Source: Streptomyces sp. f51 (GTDB lineage: Bacteria > Actinomycetota > Actinomycetes > Streptomycetales > Streptomycetaceae). From it: DNA of 64,000 nt. Positions 26,700 through 35,122 of the stretch are shown in pieces. Numbering within the stretch: the stretch's first letter is position 1; each line of letters starts with the position of its first letter. A program made the translations under genes and the position numbers. Below the pieces are notes generated by a model. It was not told the DNA's origin. It searched no databases and saw only the letters and a program-made list of their open reading frames with translations. The stretch lies in assembly GCF_037940415.1 (NCBI RefSeq), contig NZ_CP149798.1, positions 6,109,001 through 6,173,000 of the forward strand, in the 5' to 3' direction.

Positions 26700-27737
26700 A
26701 TGTTCGTCGCATGGAGAGACCTACGGTTCGCCAAGGGGCGGTTCGCCCTGATGGGATCCGTCGTCGTACTGATCACCCTGCTCGTGGGGCTGCTGTCCGG
26801 GCTGACCGCCGGGCTCGCCGAGGAGAACACCTCGGCGGTGACCGCGCTGCCCGCCGACCACCTGGCCTTCGCCGCGCCGGCCGCGGGGCAGCCCGTGTCC
26901 TTCACCGGCGCGCCGGTGCCCGCCGACGCCCGGGAGACCTGGGCCGGCCGGCCCGGTGTCGCCTCGGCCGAACCCATCGGCGTCCGCACCCTGAACGCGG
27001 CCGCCGGGAGCCGCACGGCCGCGGTGTCCTCGTTCGCCGTACGGCCGGGCTCCGGCATCGCCCCGCCGGGGGTCGCGCCCGGCCGGGCCGTGCTGTCCGA
27101 GAAGGCCGCCGCCGCGCTCGGGGTGACCGCCGGGGACCGGATACGGCTCGGCGGCACCGACCTGACCGTCGCGGCCGTCGCCGGCCGTGCCTCGTACAGC
27201 CACACACCGGTCGTATGGACCGACTTCTCCGGTACGGCGACCGTCATCGCCCTGCGCGCCCACGGCGCCGACCTGCGGGCGGCCGACCGCGCCGCCGGCA
27301 CGAAGACCTTCACCCGGGGCGACGCCCTCACCGCCATCGGCTCCTACCAGGCCGAGAACGGCTCCCTCCAGCTCATGCGCGGATTCCTCTTCGTCATCTC
27401 GGCGCTCGTCACCGGTGCGTTCTTCACCGTCTGGACCATCCAGCGGTCGCCCGACATCGCGGTGCTGAAGGCGCTGGGCGCCTCCACCCCGTATCTGCTG
27501 CGCGACGCGCTCGGGCAGGCCGTGTTCATGCTCGCCACCGGGACGCTGCTCGGCACCGCTCTCGCCGCCGCCGCGGGCGCGCTCGTGCGGGGAGGCGAGG
27601 TGCCCTTCGCGCTGGACGCCACGACCGTGCTCGGACCGGCCGCCGTCACGATCGCCCTCGGGGCGCTCGGCGCGGGACTGTCCGTCCGCCGGATCACCGC
27701 CGTCGACCCACTGACCGCGCTGGCGAGCGCCCGATGA
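26700..27737 (+). CDS. ABC transporter permease (FtsX/MacB type)
   Basis: A 345-residue permease with the MacB/FtsX layout. There is one N-terminal membrane helix (ALMGSVVVLITLLVGLLSGL), an extracytoplasmic domain of about 200 residues, and three C-terminal helices (MRGFLFVISALVTGAFFTVW, GQAVFMLATGTLLGTALAAA, LGPAAVTIALGALGAGLSV). It begins MFVAWRDLRFAKGRFALMG, typical of lipoprotein or peptide exporters of this class. ATG 26700 has a GAGG very close to the start. The stop overlaps the ATPase gene (ATGA), so the two subunits are co-translated. The substrate is unknown; antibiotic or peptide stress is a common inducer. Confidence 0.88.
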   Translation: MFVAWRDLRFAKGRFALMGSVVVLITLLVGLLSGLTAGLAEENTSAVTALPADHLAFAAPAAGQPVSFTGAPVPADARETWAGRPGVASAEPIGVRTLNAAAGSRTAAVSSFAVRPGSGIAPPGVAPGRAVLSEKAAAALGVTAGDRIRLGGTDLTVAAVAGRASYSHTPVVWTDFSGTATVIALRAHGADLRAADRAAGTKTFTRGDALTAIGSYQAENGSLQLMRGFLFVISALVTGAFFTVWTIQRSPDIAVLKALGASTPYLLRDALGQAVFMLATGTLLGTALAAAAGALVRGGEVPFALDATTVLGPAAVTIALGALGAGLSVRRITAVDPLTALASAR

Positions 27738-28477
27738 GAACGGGAAAGCCCCCGATGAGCCTGACCCTCGACGACATCACCCTCACCTACCCCGACGGAG
27801 ACGGCCGGCTGACCGCCCTGGACGGCGTCGGCCTCCTGGTGCCGGCCGGAACGGCGACCGCCGTCGTGGGGCCCTCCGGCTCCGGCAAGTCCAGCCTCCT
27901 GGCGGTCGCCGCGACCCTGGTCGCCCCGGACCGCGGGCGCGTCCTCGTCGGCGGTACGGAGACGGGGGCGCTGACCTCCGCCGAGCGGGCCGTCCTGCGG
28001 CGGCGTGAGATCGGCATCGTGTTCCAGCAGCCGAACCTGCTGCCCTCACTGACCGCGCTGGAGCAGCTCCAGGTGATGGGCCACCTGGACGGGCGAAGCC
28101 AAGTGGCAGCGCGCGCACGGGAGTTGCTGGACGCGGTCGGCCTCGGCGAGCTGGCGCACCGGCGCCCGCATCAGCTGTCCGGGGGCCAGCGGCAGCGGGT
28201 GAACATCGCCCGCGCCCTGGTCAACGAGCCGTCGGTGCTCCTGGTCGACGAGCCGACCAGCGCCCTCGATCACGAACGCGGCACCGCGGTGATCGATCTG
28301 CTGCTCCGGCTCACCCGGGAGCGCGGCACGGCGACCGTCCTCGTGACGCACGACCGCGCCCACCTCGGCGCGGTGGACGCGGTGCGGGAGATGACGGACG
28401 GGCGTCTGGAGGCATCCGCCACCGCACCGCTCACCACCCGCCTCACCGCGCCTGCCGGCGGGCGCGCGGCAGAATGA
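27734..28477 (+). CDS. ABC transporter ATP-binding protein (MacB/LolD type)
   Basis: A 247-residue ATPase with Walker A GPSGSGKSSLL near residues 43-53, a Q-loop in VFQQPNLLPSLTALEQL, the LSGGQRQRV signature, Walker B VLLVDEPTSALD and the switch His in VTHDRAH, so it should be functional. It works with the permease whose gene it overlaps. ATG 27734 is in the ATGA overlap. ATG 27755 (MSLTLDDITL) has its own GGGAAAG site and is an equally good start. The gene is convergent with the IclR regulator, with an inverted repeat between. Confidence 0.92.
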   Translation: MRTGKPPMSLTLDDITLTYPDGDGRLTALDGVGLLVPAGTATAVVGPSGSGKSSLLAVAATLVAPDRGRVLVGGTETGALTSAERAVLRRREIGIVFQQPNLLPSLTALEQLQVMGHLDGRSQVAARARELLDAVGLGELAHRRPHQLSGGQRQRVNIARALVNEPSVLLVDEPTSALDHERGTAVIDLLLRLTRERGTATVLVTHDRAHLGAVDAVREMTDGRLEASATAPLTTRLTAPAGGRAAE

Positions 28478-28482
28478 ACCGG

Positions 28483-28547
28483 GCTCGGGTCCCGCCCCGC
28501 TCGGCCGGCGCCCGGACCGCCGGCTCAGCCGGCGCCCGGACCCGAGC
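28483..28547. terminator. Bidirectional terminator-like inverted repeat
   Basis: GCTCGGGTCC (28483-28492) and GGACCCGAGC (28538-28547) are perfect complements, with a second nested hairpin, GCCGGC-TCA-GCCGGC (28519-28533). The element lies between the convergent ABC ATPase and IclR genes and spans the IclR stop codon. Confidence 0.55.
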
Positions 28548-29328
28548 TGGCCAGGGCCTCCGACAGTTCGGCCGCGACCTGCTGGAGCACCGGCACGATC
28601 GTGTCGGTGGCGGCCTCGGTGACCCGGCCGGCCGGCCCGGAGATCGAGATGGCGGCGGCGGTCGGGGAGTCGGGCACGGAGACGGCGAGACAGCGGACGC
28701 CGATCTCCTGCTCGTTGTCGTCGACCGCGTAGCCGGTCCGGCGGACCTCGGCGAGCGCGGCGAGGAAGCCGTCCGGAGTGGTGATCGTCTTCTCCGTCGC
28801 GGCGGGCATGCCCGTACGGGAGAGCAGCGCGCGCACCTCGTCGTCCGGGGTGTGGGCCAGCAGGGCCTTGCCGACACCGGTGGAGTGGGGCAGCACCCGG
28901 CGGCCCACCTCGGTGAACATGCGCATCGAGTGCTTGGAGGGGACCTGGGCCACGTAGACGATCTCGTCCCCGTCGAGCAGCGCCATGTTCGCCGTCTCGC
29001 CGGTCTCCTCCACCAGACGCGCCAGATACGGGCGGGCCCAGGTGCCGAGCAGCCGGGAGGCCGACTCGCCGAGCCGGATGAGACGGGGGCCGAGCGCGTA
29101 CCGGCGGTTGGCCTGCTGCCGTACGTATCCGCAGGCCACGAGGGTGCGCATCAGCCGGTGAATGGTGGGCAGCGGCAGGCCGCTGCTCGCGGAGAGCTCG
29201 CTCAGACCGACCTCGCCCCCGGCGTCCGCCATGCGCTCCAGCAGATCGAAGGCGCGCTCGAGGGACTGGACGCCGCCACTGGCGGCGGAGGATCGGGCGT
29301 CGGTGGTGCTGGCGCTGGACGGCGGCAC
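28525..29328 (-). CDS. IclR-family regulator, likely allantoin repressor (AllR-like)
   Basis: A 267-residue IclR-type regulator. The N-terminal winged helix reads VQSLERAFDLLERMADAGGEVGLSELSASSGLPLPTIHRLMRTL. The C-terminal effector domain has LVEETGETANMALLDGDEIVYV and VGKALLAHTPDDEV. From memory, an IclR protein called AllR represses allantoin genes and a malate synthase in S. coelicolor, and this gene has the equivalent position, divergent from allantoinase. Family effectors include glyoxylate and allantoate. Likely sites are the repeat at 29511-29527 and its imperfect relative at aceB. The GTG start sits 262 bp from allB. Confidence 0.85.
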   Translation of the reverse strand: MPPSSASTTDARSSAASGGVQSLERAFDLLERMADAGGEVGLSELSASSGLPLPTIHRLMRTLVACGYVRQQANRRYALGPRLIRLGESASRLLGTWARPYLARLVEETGETANMALLDGDEIVYVAQVPSKHSMRMFTEVGRRVLPHSTGVGKALLAHTPDDEVRALLSRTGMPAATEKTITTPDGFLAALAEVRRTGYAVDDNEQEIGVRCLAVSVPDSPTAAAISISGPAGRVTEAATDTIVPVLQQVAAELSEALASSGPGAG

Positions 29329-29510
29329 GGCGGCGGTCCTTTCGGGGCGCGGGATCGAGCGGGGTGACCCGAGGAGTCTCGAAGGGGGCGGCGGCGGGGC
29401 GGGCAGAGACGCAGCCTACCCGGCAGCATTGCCGCAGACGCCGACGCGGGCCGGTCGGGGGAGGGTGCGGGGGGACCCCTTGACGGCGCGGGGGCCGCGG
29501 TGAAGACTTC

Positions 29511-29527
29511 TTCAACAGAAAGTTGAA
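29511..29527. promoter_or_regulatory. Operator-like inverted repeat upstream of allantoinase
   Basis: TTCAAC-AGAAA-GTTGAA is a perfect inverted repeat with 6-bp arms, 64 bp before the allantoinase start. A possible -35 (TTGACG, 29480-29485) and weak -10 (AAGACT, 29503-29508) lie just upstream, so a bound repressor would cover the transcription start. Size and spacing suit an IclR-family dimer. Confidence 0.6.
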
Positions 29528-29590
29528 TTCCGTTACGCGGAAGCAACCCGGCGGCAACGGGAGTCGACAGAGGCGGAGAGAGGGGTCCGG

Positions 29591-30931
29591 GTGTCCGAAG
29601 CCGAACTGGTGCTGCGCTCGACGCGCGTCATCACCCCCGAGGGGACGCGCGCCGCGTCGGTCGCGGTCGCCGCGGGGAAGATCACGGCCGTGCTGCCGTA
29701 CGACGCCGAGGTGCCGTCCGGCGCCCGGTCGGAGGACTTCGGCGACGACGTCCTGCTGCCCGGTCTCGTCGACACCCATGTCCATGTGAACGACCCCGGC
29801 CGCACCGAGTGGGAGGGGTTCTGGACGGCGACCCGCGCCGCGGCCGCGGGCGGCATCACCACGCTGATCGACATGCCGCTCAACTCCCTCCCGCCGACGA
29901 CGACGGTCGCGGGCCTTCGTACGAAGCAGGACGTCGCCCGTTCCAAGGCGCACGTCGACGTCGGCTTCTGGGGCGGTGCGCTGCCCGGCAACGTCAAGGA
30001 TCTCCAACCCCTGCACGAGGCCGGGGTGTTCGGGTTCAAGGCGTTCCTGTCCCCGTCCGGGGTCGAGGAGTTCCCCGAGCTGGACCAGGACCAGCTCGCC
30101 CTTTCCCTCGCCGAGATCGCCGGCTTCGGCGGCCTGCTGATCGTGCACGCCGAGGACCCGCACCACCTGGCCGCCGCCCCGCAGACGGGCGGCCGCAGGT
30201 ACGCCGACTTCCTCGCCTCGCGCCCCCGTGACGCCGAGGACACCGCCGTCGAGAGCCTTGTCGCCCAGGCCAAGCGCCTCGACGCGCGGGTGCACGTCCT
30301 GCACCTGTCGTCGAGCGACGCGCTCCCGATCGTCGCCGCCGCCAAGGCCGACGGGGTCCGGCTCACCGTGGAGACCTGCCCGCACTACCTCACCCTGACC
30401 GCCGAGGAAGTCCCGGACGGCGCCAGCGAGTTCAAGTGCTGCCCGCCCATCCGCGAGGCCGCCAACCAGGACCTGCTGTGGCGGGCGCTGGCCGACGGCA
30501 CGATCGACTGCGTGGTCACCGACCACTCGCCCTCGACCGCCGACCTCAAGACGGAGGACTTCGCCACCGCGTGGGGCGGCATCTCCGGCCTCCAGCTGAG
30601 CCTGTCCGCCGTCTGGACCGAGGCCCGCGGGCGCGGCCACGGCCTGGAGGACGTGGTCCGCTGGATGTCCTCGCGCACCGCCGCGCTGGCCGGTCTGGGC
30701 GGCCGCAAGGGCGCCATCGCGCCGGGCCACGACGCCGACTTCGCGGTGTTCGCCCCCGACGAGACGTTCACCGTCGACCCCGCCGCGCTCCAGCACCGCA
30801 ACCGGGTGACGGCCTACGCGGGCAGGACCCTCGGCGGTGTCGTGAGGTCGACCTGGCTGCGCGGCGAACGCGTCTTCGCGGACGGCGAGTTCACCGATCC
30901 CCGGGGTCACCTGCTGACCCGTACGCCCTGA
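29591..30931 (+). CDS. allB: Allantoinase
   Basis: A 446-residue amidohydrolase that opens allantoin to allantoate. The binuclear metal ligands are all visible: HVHVNDPG (His-x-His), the carbamylated Lys in FGFKAFLSPSG, His in IVHAEDPHH, His in HVLHLSSSD, and Asp in VVTDHSPS. GTG 29591 begins VSEAELVLRS behind a GAGAGAGG site. It is divergent from the IclR gene and leads the allantoin operon with allantoicase 78 bp downstream. The operator-like repeat upstream suggests induction by purine breakdown. Confidence 0.95.
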   Translation: MSEAELVLRSTRVITPEGTRAASVAVAAGKITAVLPYDAEVPSGARSEDFGDDVLLPGLVDTHVHVNDPGRTEWEGFWTATRAAAAGGITTLIDMPLNSLPPTTTVAGLRTKQDVARSKAHVDVGFWGGALPGNVKDLQPLHEAGVFGFKAFLSPSGVEEFPELDQDQLALSLAEIAGFGGLLIVHAEDPHHLAAAPQTGGRRYADFLASRPRDAEDTAVESLVAQAKRLDARVHVLHLSSSDALPIVAAAKADGVRLTVETCPHYLTLTAEEVPDGASEFKCCPPIREAANQDLLWRALADGTIDCVVTDHSPSTADLKTEDFATAWGGISGLQLSLSAVWTEARGRGHGLEDVVRWMSSRTAALAGLGGRKGAIAPGHDADFAVFAPDETFTVDPAALQHRNRVTAYAGRTLGGVVRSTWLRGERVFADGEFTDPRGHLLTRTP

Positions 30932-31009
30932 TCCCCCCGGCCCCGACCGAATCCCCGACCCGATCCTCCGCCCCCACCGGCCGACTCCCGAAAGGAACCC
31001 CTGATCACC

Positions 31010-32134
31010 GTGACGGCGACCCAGAGCTTCACCGGAGACGCGCGACCCTACGGAGGCGGTGACCCGTACGCGGACTACCGCACCGCCGACTTCCCCTTCA
31101 CCCGGTACGCCGACCTGGCGGACCGGCGGCTCGGCGCGGGTGTCATCGCCGCCAACGACGAGTTCTTCGCCCAGCGCGAGAACCTTCTCCTGGCCGGGGC
31201 GGCGGAGTTCGACCCCGAGCACTTCGGTCACAAGGGCAAGATCATGGACGGCTGGGAGACCCGGCGGCGCCGCGGTGTCTCCGCCGAGCACCCGTGGCCG
31301 ACGGCCGAGGACCACGACTGGGCCCTGGTACGTCTCGGGGCCCCCGGTGTCGTCCGCGGGATCGTCGTCGACACCGCCCACTTCCGCGGCAACTACCCGC
31401 AGGCGGTGTCGGTCGAGGGCGTCTCGGTCCCCGGTTCGCCCTCGCCCGAGGAACTCCTCGCGGACGGGGTGAAGTGGACGACCCTCGTGCCGCGCACCCC
31501 GGTCGGCGGTCACGCGGCCAACGGATTCGCCGTCACCGTGGAGCAGCGCTTCACCCACCTGCGGGTCAACCAGCACCCCGACGGGGGCATCGCGCGGCTG
31601 CGGGTGTACGGCGAGGTCGTGCCCGACCCGCGCTGGCTGTCCGCCCTCGGCACCTTCGATGTGGTCGCCCTGGAGAACGGCGGCCGGGTCGAGGACGCCT
31701 CCGACCTCTTCTACTCACCCGCCACCAACACCATCCAGCCGGGCCGCTCGCGCAAGATGGACGACGGCTGGGAGACGCGGCGGCGACGGGACGAGGGCAA
31801 CGACTGGATCAGCTACGTGCTCGCCGCCCGGTCCGAGATCCGTGCCGTGGAGATCGACACGGCGTACCTGAAGGGCAACAGCGCCGGGTGGGCCTCGGTG
31901 TCGGTGCGGGACGGCGGGGAAGGGGACGCGGGGGAGTGGACGGAGATCCTGCCCCGCACCCGCCTCCAGCCCGACACCAACCACCGCTTCACCCTCACCG
32001 CACCCGCCGTCGCCACGCACGCGCGCGTGGACATCTTCCCGGACGGCGGGATCTCCCGCCTGCGCCTCTTCGGCTCCCTGACGGAGGAAGGGGTGTCGGT
32101 CCTCAGGGCCAGGCACCAGGAACTGGGCGGCTGA
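31010..32134 (+). CDS. alc: Allantoicase
   Basis: A 374-residue enzyme that splits allantoate into ureidoglycolate and urea; ureidoglycolate then gives glyoxylate. It has the family's two homologous jelly-roll domains. The first is marked by MDGWETRRRR...VVDTAHFRGNYP and the second by MDDGWETRRRRDEGNDW...IDTAYLKGNSAGW, each ending in a PDGGI-R-LRV/LF-G strand. The GTG at 31010 is 13 nt from AAAGGA. A CTG at 31001 in the same frame is spaced more normally and cannot be excluded. It probably shares a transcript with allB. No ureidoglycolate lyase is in the window. Confidence 0.93.
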   Translation: MTATQSFTGDARPYGGGDPYADYRTADFPFTRYADLADRRLGAGVIAANDEFFAQRENLLLAGAAEFDPEHFGHKGKIMDGWETRRRRGVSAEHPWPTAEDHDWALVRLGAPGVVRGIVVDTAHFRGNYPQAVSVEGVSVPGSPSPEELLADGVKWTTLVPRTPVGGHAANGFAVTVEQRFTHLRVNQHPDGGIARLRVYGEVVPDPRWLSALGTFDVVALENGGRVEDASDLFYSPATNTIQPGRSRKMDDGWETRRRRDEGNDWISYVLAARSEIRAVEIDTAYLKGNSAGWASVSVRDGGEGDAGEWTEILPRTRLQPDTNHRFTLTAPAVATHARVDIFPDGGISRLRLFGSLTEEGVSVLRARHQELGG

Positions 32135-32182
32135 GCGGTACCGGAAGCCGCCCCCGGGCCCTGCCGTTCGTGCCGCCCGGCC

Positions 32183-33658
32183 TCAGTCCCGCGTGCCCGT
32201 CGTCAGGCGGGTGCGGAACGTGGTGCCCGTCGGGGTGTCGAGGACCGTGATCGTGCCGCCGTGGAGTGCGGCGATGTCCAGGGCTATGGGCAGGCCGAGG
32301 CCGGTGCCGCCGTCGTCGCGGCTGCGGGCGTCGTCGAGGCGGGCGAACCGTTCGAAGATCTTCTCCCGGTCGGCCGGGGCGATCGGGGAGCCGTCGTTGG
32401 TGACGTCCAGGACGGCGTCACCGCTCTCCGGGTCCCTCGACAGCCGTACGGCCACGGCGTGCCGGGCGTGGCGCTGGGCGTTGTCGAGGAGGTTGGTCAG
32501 CAGCCGGCCGATCCACAGGGTGTTGCCGGGGACGGTGATGTTGTCCGGGGTGTGCAGGGTGACCGGGTGGGGGTCGGTCGAACGGACCGCCACGGTGGTG
32601 CGGGCCAGTTCGGCGAGGTCGACGGGTTCGGTGGGCCGGCTCTGTCCTGTGGCGTCGAGCCGGGCGAGCAGCAGCAGGTCGGTGGAGAGCGCCTGGAGGC
32701 GCTCGGTGTCCTGGAGGGCGCCGGCCACCAGGGTGTCGCGGACCTCGGGATCGGGGTGGGTGAGCGCCACCTCCAGCTGGGTGCGCAGAACCGCGAGGGG
32801 GCTGCGCAGTTCGTGCGAGGCGTCGGCGATGAACTGGCGCTGCCGCGTACCCGCGGCCTCCAGCCGTTCGAGCATCGCGTTCATGGTGTCGGCGAGGCGG
32901 GCGATCTCGTCGTCCCCGCGCGGCGCGGGGACCCGGCGGTCCAGGCCGCGGTCCCCGATGGCGGCGACCTCGGCGCGGATGGCCTCGACCGGCCGCAGCG
33001 CGCGTCCGGTCGTACGCCAGGTCAGGGCGCCGACGGTGAACAGCAGCAGGGCGCTCAGGCCGGCGAGGGCCGCGGTCGTGGTGTCCTCGGCGGCGTCGGC
33101 GGTGCGCAGCGAGGCCCCGACGTGGATGGTGACAGGGCCCGCCGAGGTGGGGGTGGTGACCGTGGTGACGCGCTGGTGGCGCTCCTTGCCGAGGGCGTCG
33201 AGGTCGTACGTCCGATGGCCGTTGTGGGTGCCGGTGGGGGTGAGGGCGGGCCGGCCGGTGAGGTTCTGGCTCTGCGCGACGACGTTTCCGTGGTCGTCGA
33301 CGACCTGGATGAAGTCGGTTCCCGGCCCGAGTGTCAGCGGCTGGGGCAGCCGTCCGTCGGCGGCCAGACGCGCGACGTCCTTGGCCTGCGCGAGGCCGCC
33401 GGTCTCCACGGTGCGTTCCAGGTTGCCGCGCAGCAGCATCAGGACGACGGCCGACGCGGCGACCATGACGACGGCGACGCTGGCACAGGCGGCGAGCGTG
33501 GTGCGGGTACGGACCGAGCGCGGTGCCAGCCGGCGGATCAGCGCGGCCGCCCGGGGGTGACCGGTCAGGCGGCGCAGCGCGGTATGGGTCCGGCGCCGTG
33601 TGGCGGCGACGGGCCCGGGGCGTCCCGACTCCCGGGGGGAGATGTCCGGCTCAGCCAC
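32183..33658 (-). CDS. HAMP-domain sensor histidine kinase
   Basis: A 491-residue class I kinase. A membrane helix (TLAACASVAVVMVAASAVVLML) and an external sensor of about 120 residues precede a second helix (TAALAGLSALLLFTVGALTW) and a HAMP segment. The dimerisation box is FIADASHELRSPLAVLRTQLE, and the ATPase domain has N (LLTNLLDNAQRHAR), G1 and G2 (GGTGLGLPI) boxes. GTG 33658 overlaps the end of the response-regulator gene, so both are expressed together. The sensor has no recognisable ligand domain. The divergent PepSY-protein gene is a probable target. Confidence 0.92.
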   Translation of the reverse strand: MAEPDISPRESGRPGPVAATRRRTHTALRRLTGHPRAAALIRRLAPRSVRTRTTLAACASVAVVMVAASAVVLMLLRGNLERTVETGGLAQAKDVARLAADGRLPQPLTLGPGTDFIQVVDDHGNVVAQSQNLTGRPALTPTGTHNGHRTYDLDALGKERHQRVTTVTTPTSAGPVTIHVGASLRTADAAEDTTTAALAGLSALLLFTVGALTWRTTGRALRPVEAIRAEVAAIGDRGLDRRVPAPRGDDEIARLADTMNAMLERLEAAGTRQRQFIADASHELRSPLAVLRTQLEVALTHPDPEVRDTLVAGALQDTERLQALSTDLLLLARLDATGQSRPTEPVDLAELARTTVAVRSTDPHPVTLHTPDNITVPGNTLWIGRLLTNLLDNAQRHARHAVAVRLSRDPESGDAVLDVTNDGSPIAPADREKIFERFARLDDARSRDDGGTGLGLPIALDIAALHGGTITVLDTPTGTTFRTRLTTGTRD

Positions 33659-34328
33659 CGTCGGCCGCCAGCCGGTATCCGGCGCCGCGGACGGTCTGCA
33701 CCGCGGCCCGCCCGAACGGGGTGTCGATCTTGCGCCGCAGGGCGCTGACATGGACCTCGACGGTGTTGGGGTCGCTGTCCTGGCCGCTGTCCCACACCTC
33801 GTCCAGGATCTCGCGCTTGGACACGGCCTCCCCGGCCCGCCGGGCCAGGTGGTCGAGCACGGCGAACTCGCGCGGGGTGAGCGGGACGGACACGCCCCCG
33901 CGGGTGCAGGTGCGGGCGGCGGAGTCGACCACCAGGTCGCCGAGCACGGTGCGCCGCGGGGCCCGGCTGCCGATCCTGCGGGCCAGCGCCCGCAGGCGGG
34001 CGACGAGCACCACGAAGGAGAACGGCTTGGACAGGTAGTCGTCGGCGCCGGTGTCCAGCGCCTCGGCCTCGTCCCACTCGCCGTCCTTGGCGGTGAGCAT
34101 GAGGATGCCGACGTTGCTGCCGGTGGCCCGCAGCCGCTGGCACACCCGGTAGCCGTTGAGGCCGGGCAGCATGATGTCGAGCACGACGACGTCGTAGGCG
34201 CGCTCGGTGGCCTTGGCGAGCCCGGCGAGGCCGTCGTGGGCGACGTCCACGCTGAAGCCCTCGGCGGTCAGGCCGTGCTGAAGCGCCAGGGCCAGCCGGC
34301 GCTCGTCTTCCACCACCAGTACACGCAT
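33651..34328 (-). CDS. OmpR-family response regulator
   Basis: A 225-residue regulator with complete receiver chemistry (VLVVEDERRLALALQHG, DVVVLDIMLPGLNGY, MLTAKDGEWDEAEALDTGADDYLSKPFSF) and a winged helix (PLTPREFAVLDHLARRAGEAV; DPNTVEVHVSALRRKI; VQTVRGAGYRL). ATG 34328 is chosen because MRVLVVEDE is the domain start and GGGAG lies upstream. It is the cognate partner of the overlapping kinase gene. OmpR-type proteins bind tandem direct repeats, and three GTCTTCAG octamers lie in its divergent promoter at 34378-34404. Confidence 0.93.
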   Translation of the reverse strand: MRVLVVEDERRLALALQHGLTAEGFSVDVAHDGLAGLAKATERAYDVVVLDIMLPGLNGYRVCQRLRATGSNVGILMLTAKDGEWDEAEALDTGADDYLSKPFSFVVLVARLRALARRIGSRAPRRTVLGDLVVDSAARTCTRGGVSVPLTPREFAVLDHLARRAGEAVSKREILDEVWDSGQDSDPNTVEVHVSALRRKIDTPFGRAAVQTVRGAGYRLAADGG

Positions 34329-34377
34329 GCTCCCAGGGTGGCAGGTCACCGGGTGTGCGAGGCGCCAAGCTGAAGGC

Positions 34378-34404
34378 GTCTTCAGGTCTTCAGGAAGTCT
34401 TCAG
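34378..34404. promoter_or_regulatory. Triple GTCTTCAG direct repeat, candidate response-regulator site
   Basis: GTCTTCAG occurs at 34378, 34386 and 34397 (steps of 8 and 11 bp), with an inverted CTGAAG at 34370. The set lies between the divergent OmpR regulator and PepSY genes, where autoregulation and activation would be expected. The 11-bp step is typical for OmpR-family dimers. Confidence 0.55.
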
Positions 34405-34469
34405 CACGTTCCGGCGATGCTGTGCCCGGACGACCGGGCACGGAGCCCGGCCCTTTCCAGGAGATCGGG

Positions 34470-35054
34470 GTGGGCGCAGTGAGCGAATCCATGGGCGGAT
34501 CGCAGGAACAGCCGGACGAGGACGGTCCGGGTACGACGGTGACGAAGCCGGCCCGTCTGCGCCGGCTGCGCGGCCGCCGGGGGCGCTGGGCCGTGGCCGG
34601 TGCCGCGGCCGTGGTGGTGATCGGCGGTGGTGCGGCCGCGGCGGCGTTCCACCACCACGAGGAGGAGGGCCGCGGCGAGCGCAGGATGGTCTCCGCCGAG
34701 GGACCGGCGTGGTTCGACGGGGGCCGGGCGGACTCCGAGGGCCGTGACGGTCGCGACGGCCTGAAGCGGGAGCTGATCCGGGACGGCAAGGGCGGATCGC
34801 GGGGCGTGGACGGTCGTGAGCCGTCGGCCGGCGAGGCTCCGGCCCCGCTGCCCTCGCTCTCCGCGGCGGACGCCGTGGGCAAGGCGACCTCCGCCGTCAA
34901 GGACGGCAAGGTCGAGTCGCTGGCGCCGGTCACGGAGCAGGGCGGCGGCCGGGCCTGGCGGATCGTGGTCGTCGGACCCGACGGGGTGCGTCACGTGGTG
35001 ACCGTCGACGGCACCGGCGGCACGGTGACCGGCAACACCGTCCTGGGCGGCTGA
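34470..35054 (+). CDS. PepSY-domain membrane-anchored protein
   Basis: A 194-residue protein with a cytoplasmic Arg-rich N-terminus, one membrane helix (WAVAGAAAVVVIGGGAAAAAF, near residues 45-65), a charged low-complexity stretch and one C-terminal PepSY-like domain (LSAADAVGKATSAVKDGKVESLAPVTEQGGGRAWRIVVVGPDG). PepSY domains are thought to inhibit or modulate extracellular proteases and are often found beside two-component systems that sense envelope state. GTG 34470 is chosen for AGGAGA at 34459-34464. GTG 34479 and ATG 34491 are alternatives. It is divergent from the kinase/regulator pair across the GTCTTCAG repeats. Confidence 0.8.
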   Translation: MGAVSESMGGSQEQPDEDGPGTTVTKPARLRRLRGRRGRWAVAGAAAVVVIGGGAAAAAFHHHEEEGRGERRMVSAEGPAWFDGGRADSEGRDGRDGLKRELIRDGKGGSRGVDGREPSAGEAPAPLPSLSAADAVGKATSAVKDGKVESLAPVTEQGGGRAWRIVVVGPDGVRHVVTVDGTGGTVTGNTVLGG

Positions 35055-35068
35055 ACGAGAACCCCGCG

Positions 35069-35092
35069 GCGGCGCGGCCCGGGCCGCGCCGC
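35069..35092. terminator. Perfect 24-bp palindrome, convergent terminator
   Basis: Two 12-nt arms, GCGGCGCGGCCC and GGGCCGCGCCGC, meet without a loop between the convergent PepSY and M56 genes. RNA from either strand would fold into a very stable hairpin. No U tract is present. Confidence 0.6.
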
Positions 35093-35122
35093 ACAGGAAC
35101 GGGTGGCCTCGGGCCGGCGTGC

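Noticed and set aside
28046..31576. A 1176-residue minus-strand open frame across IclR, allantoinase and allantoicase
   Set aside because: High-GC shadow of well-supported genes; the translation is repetitive Gly/Arg/Val without motifs.
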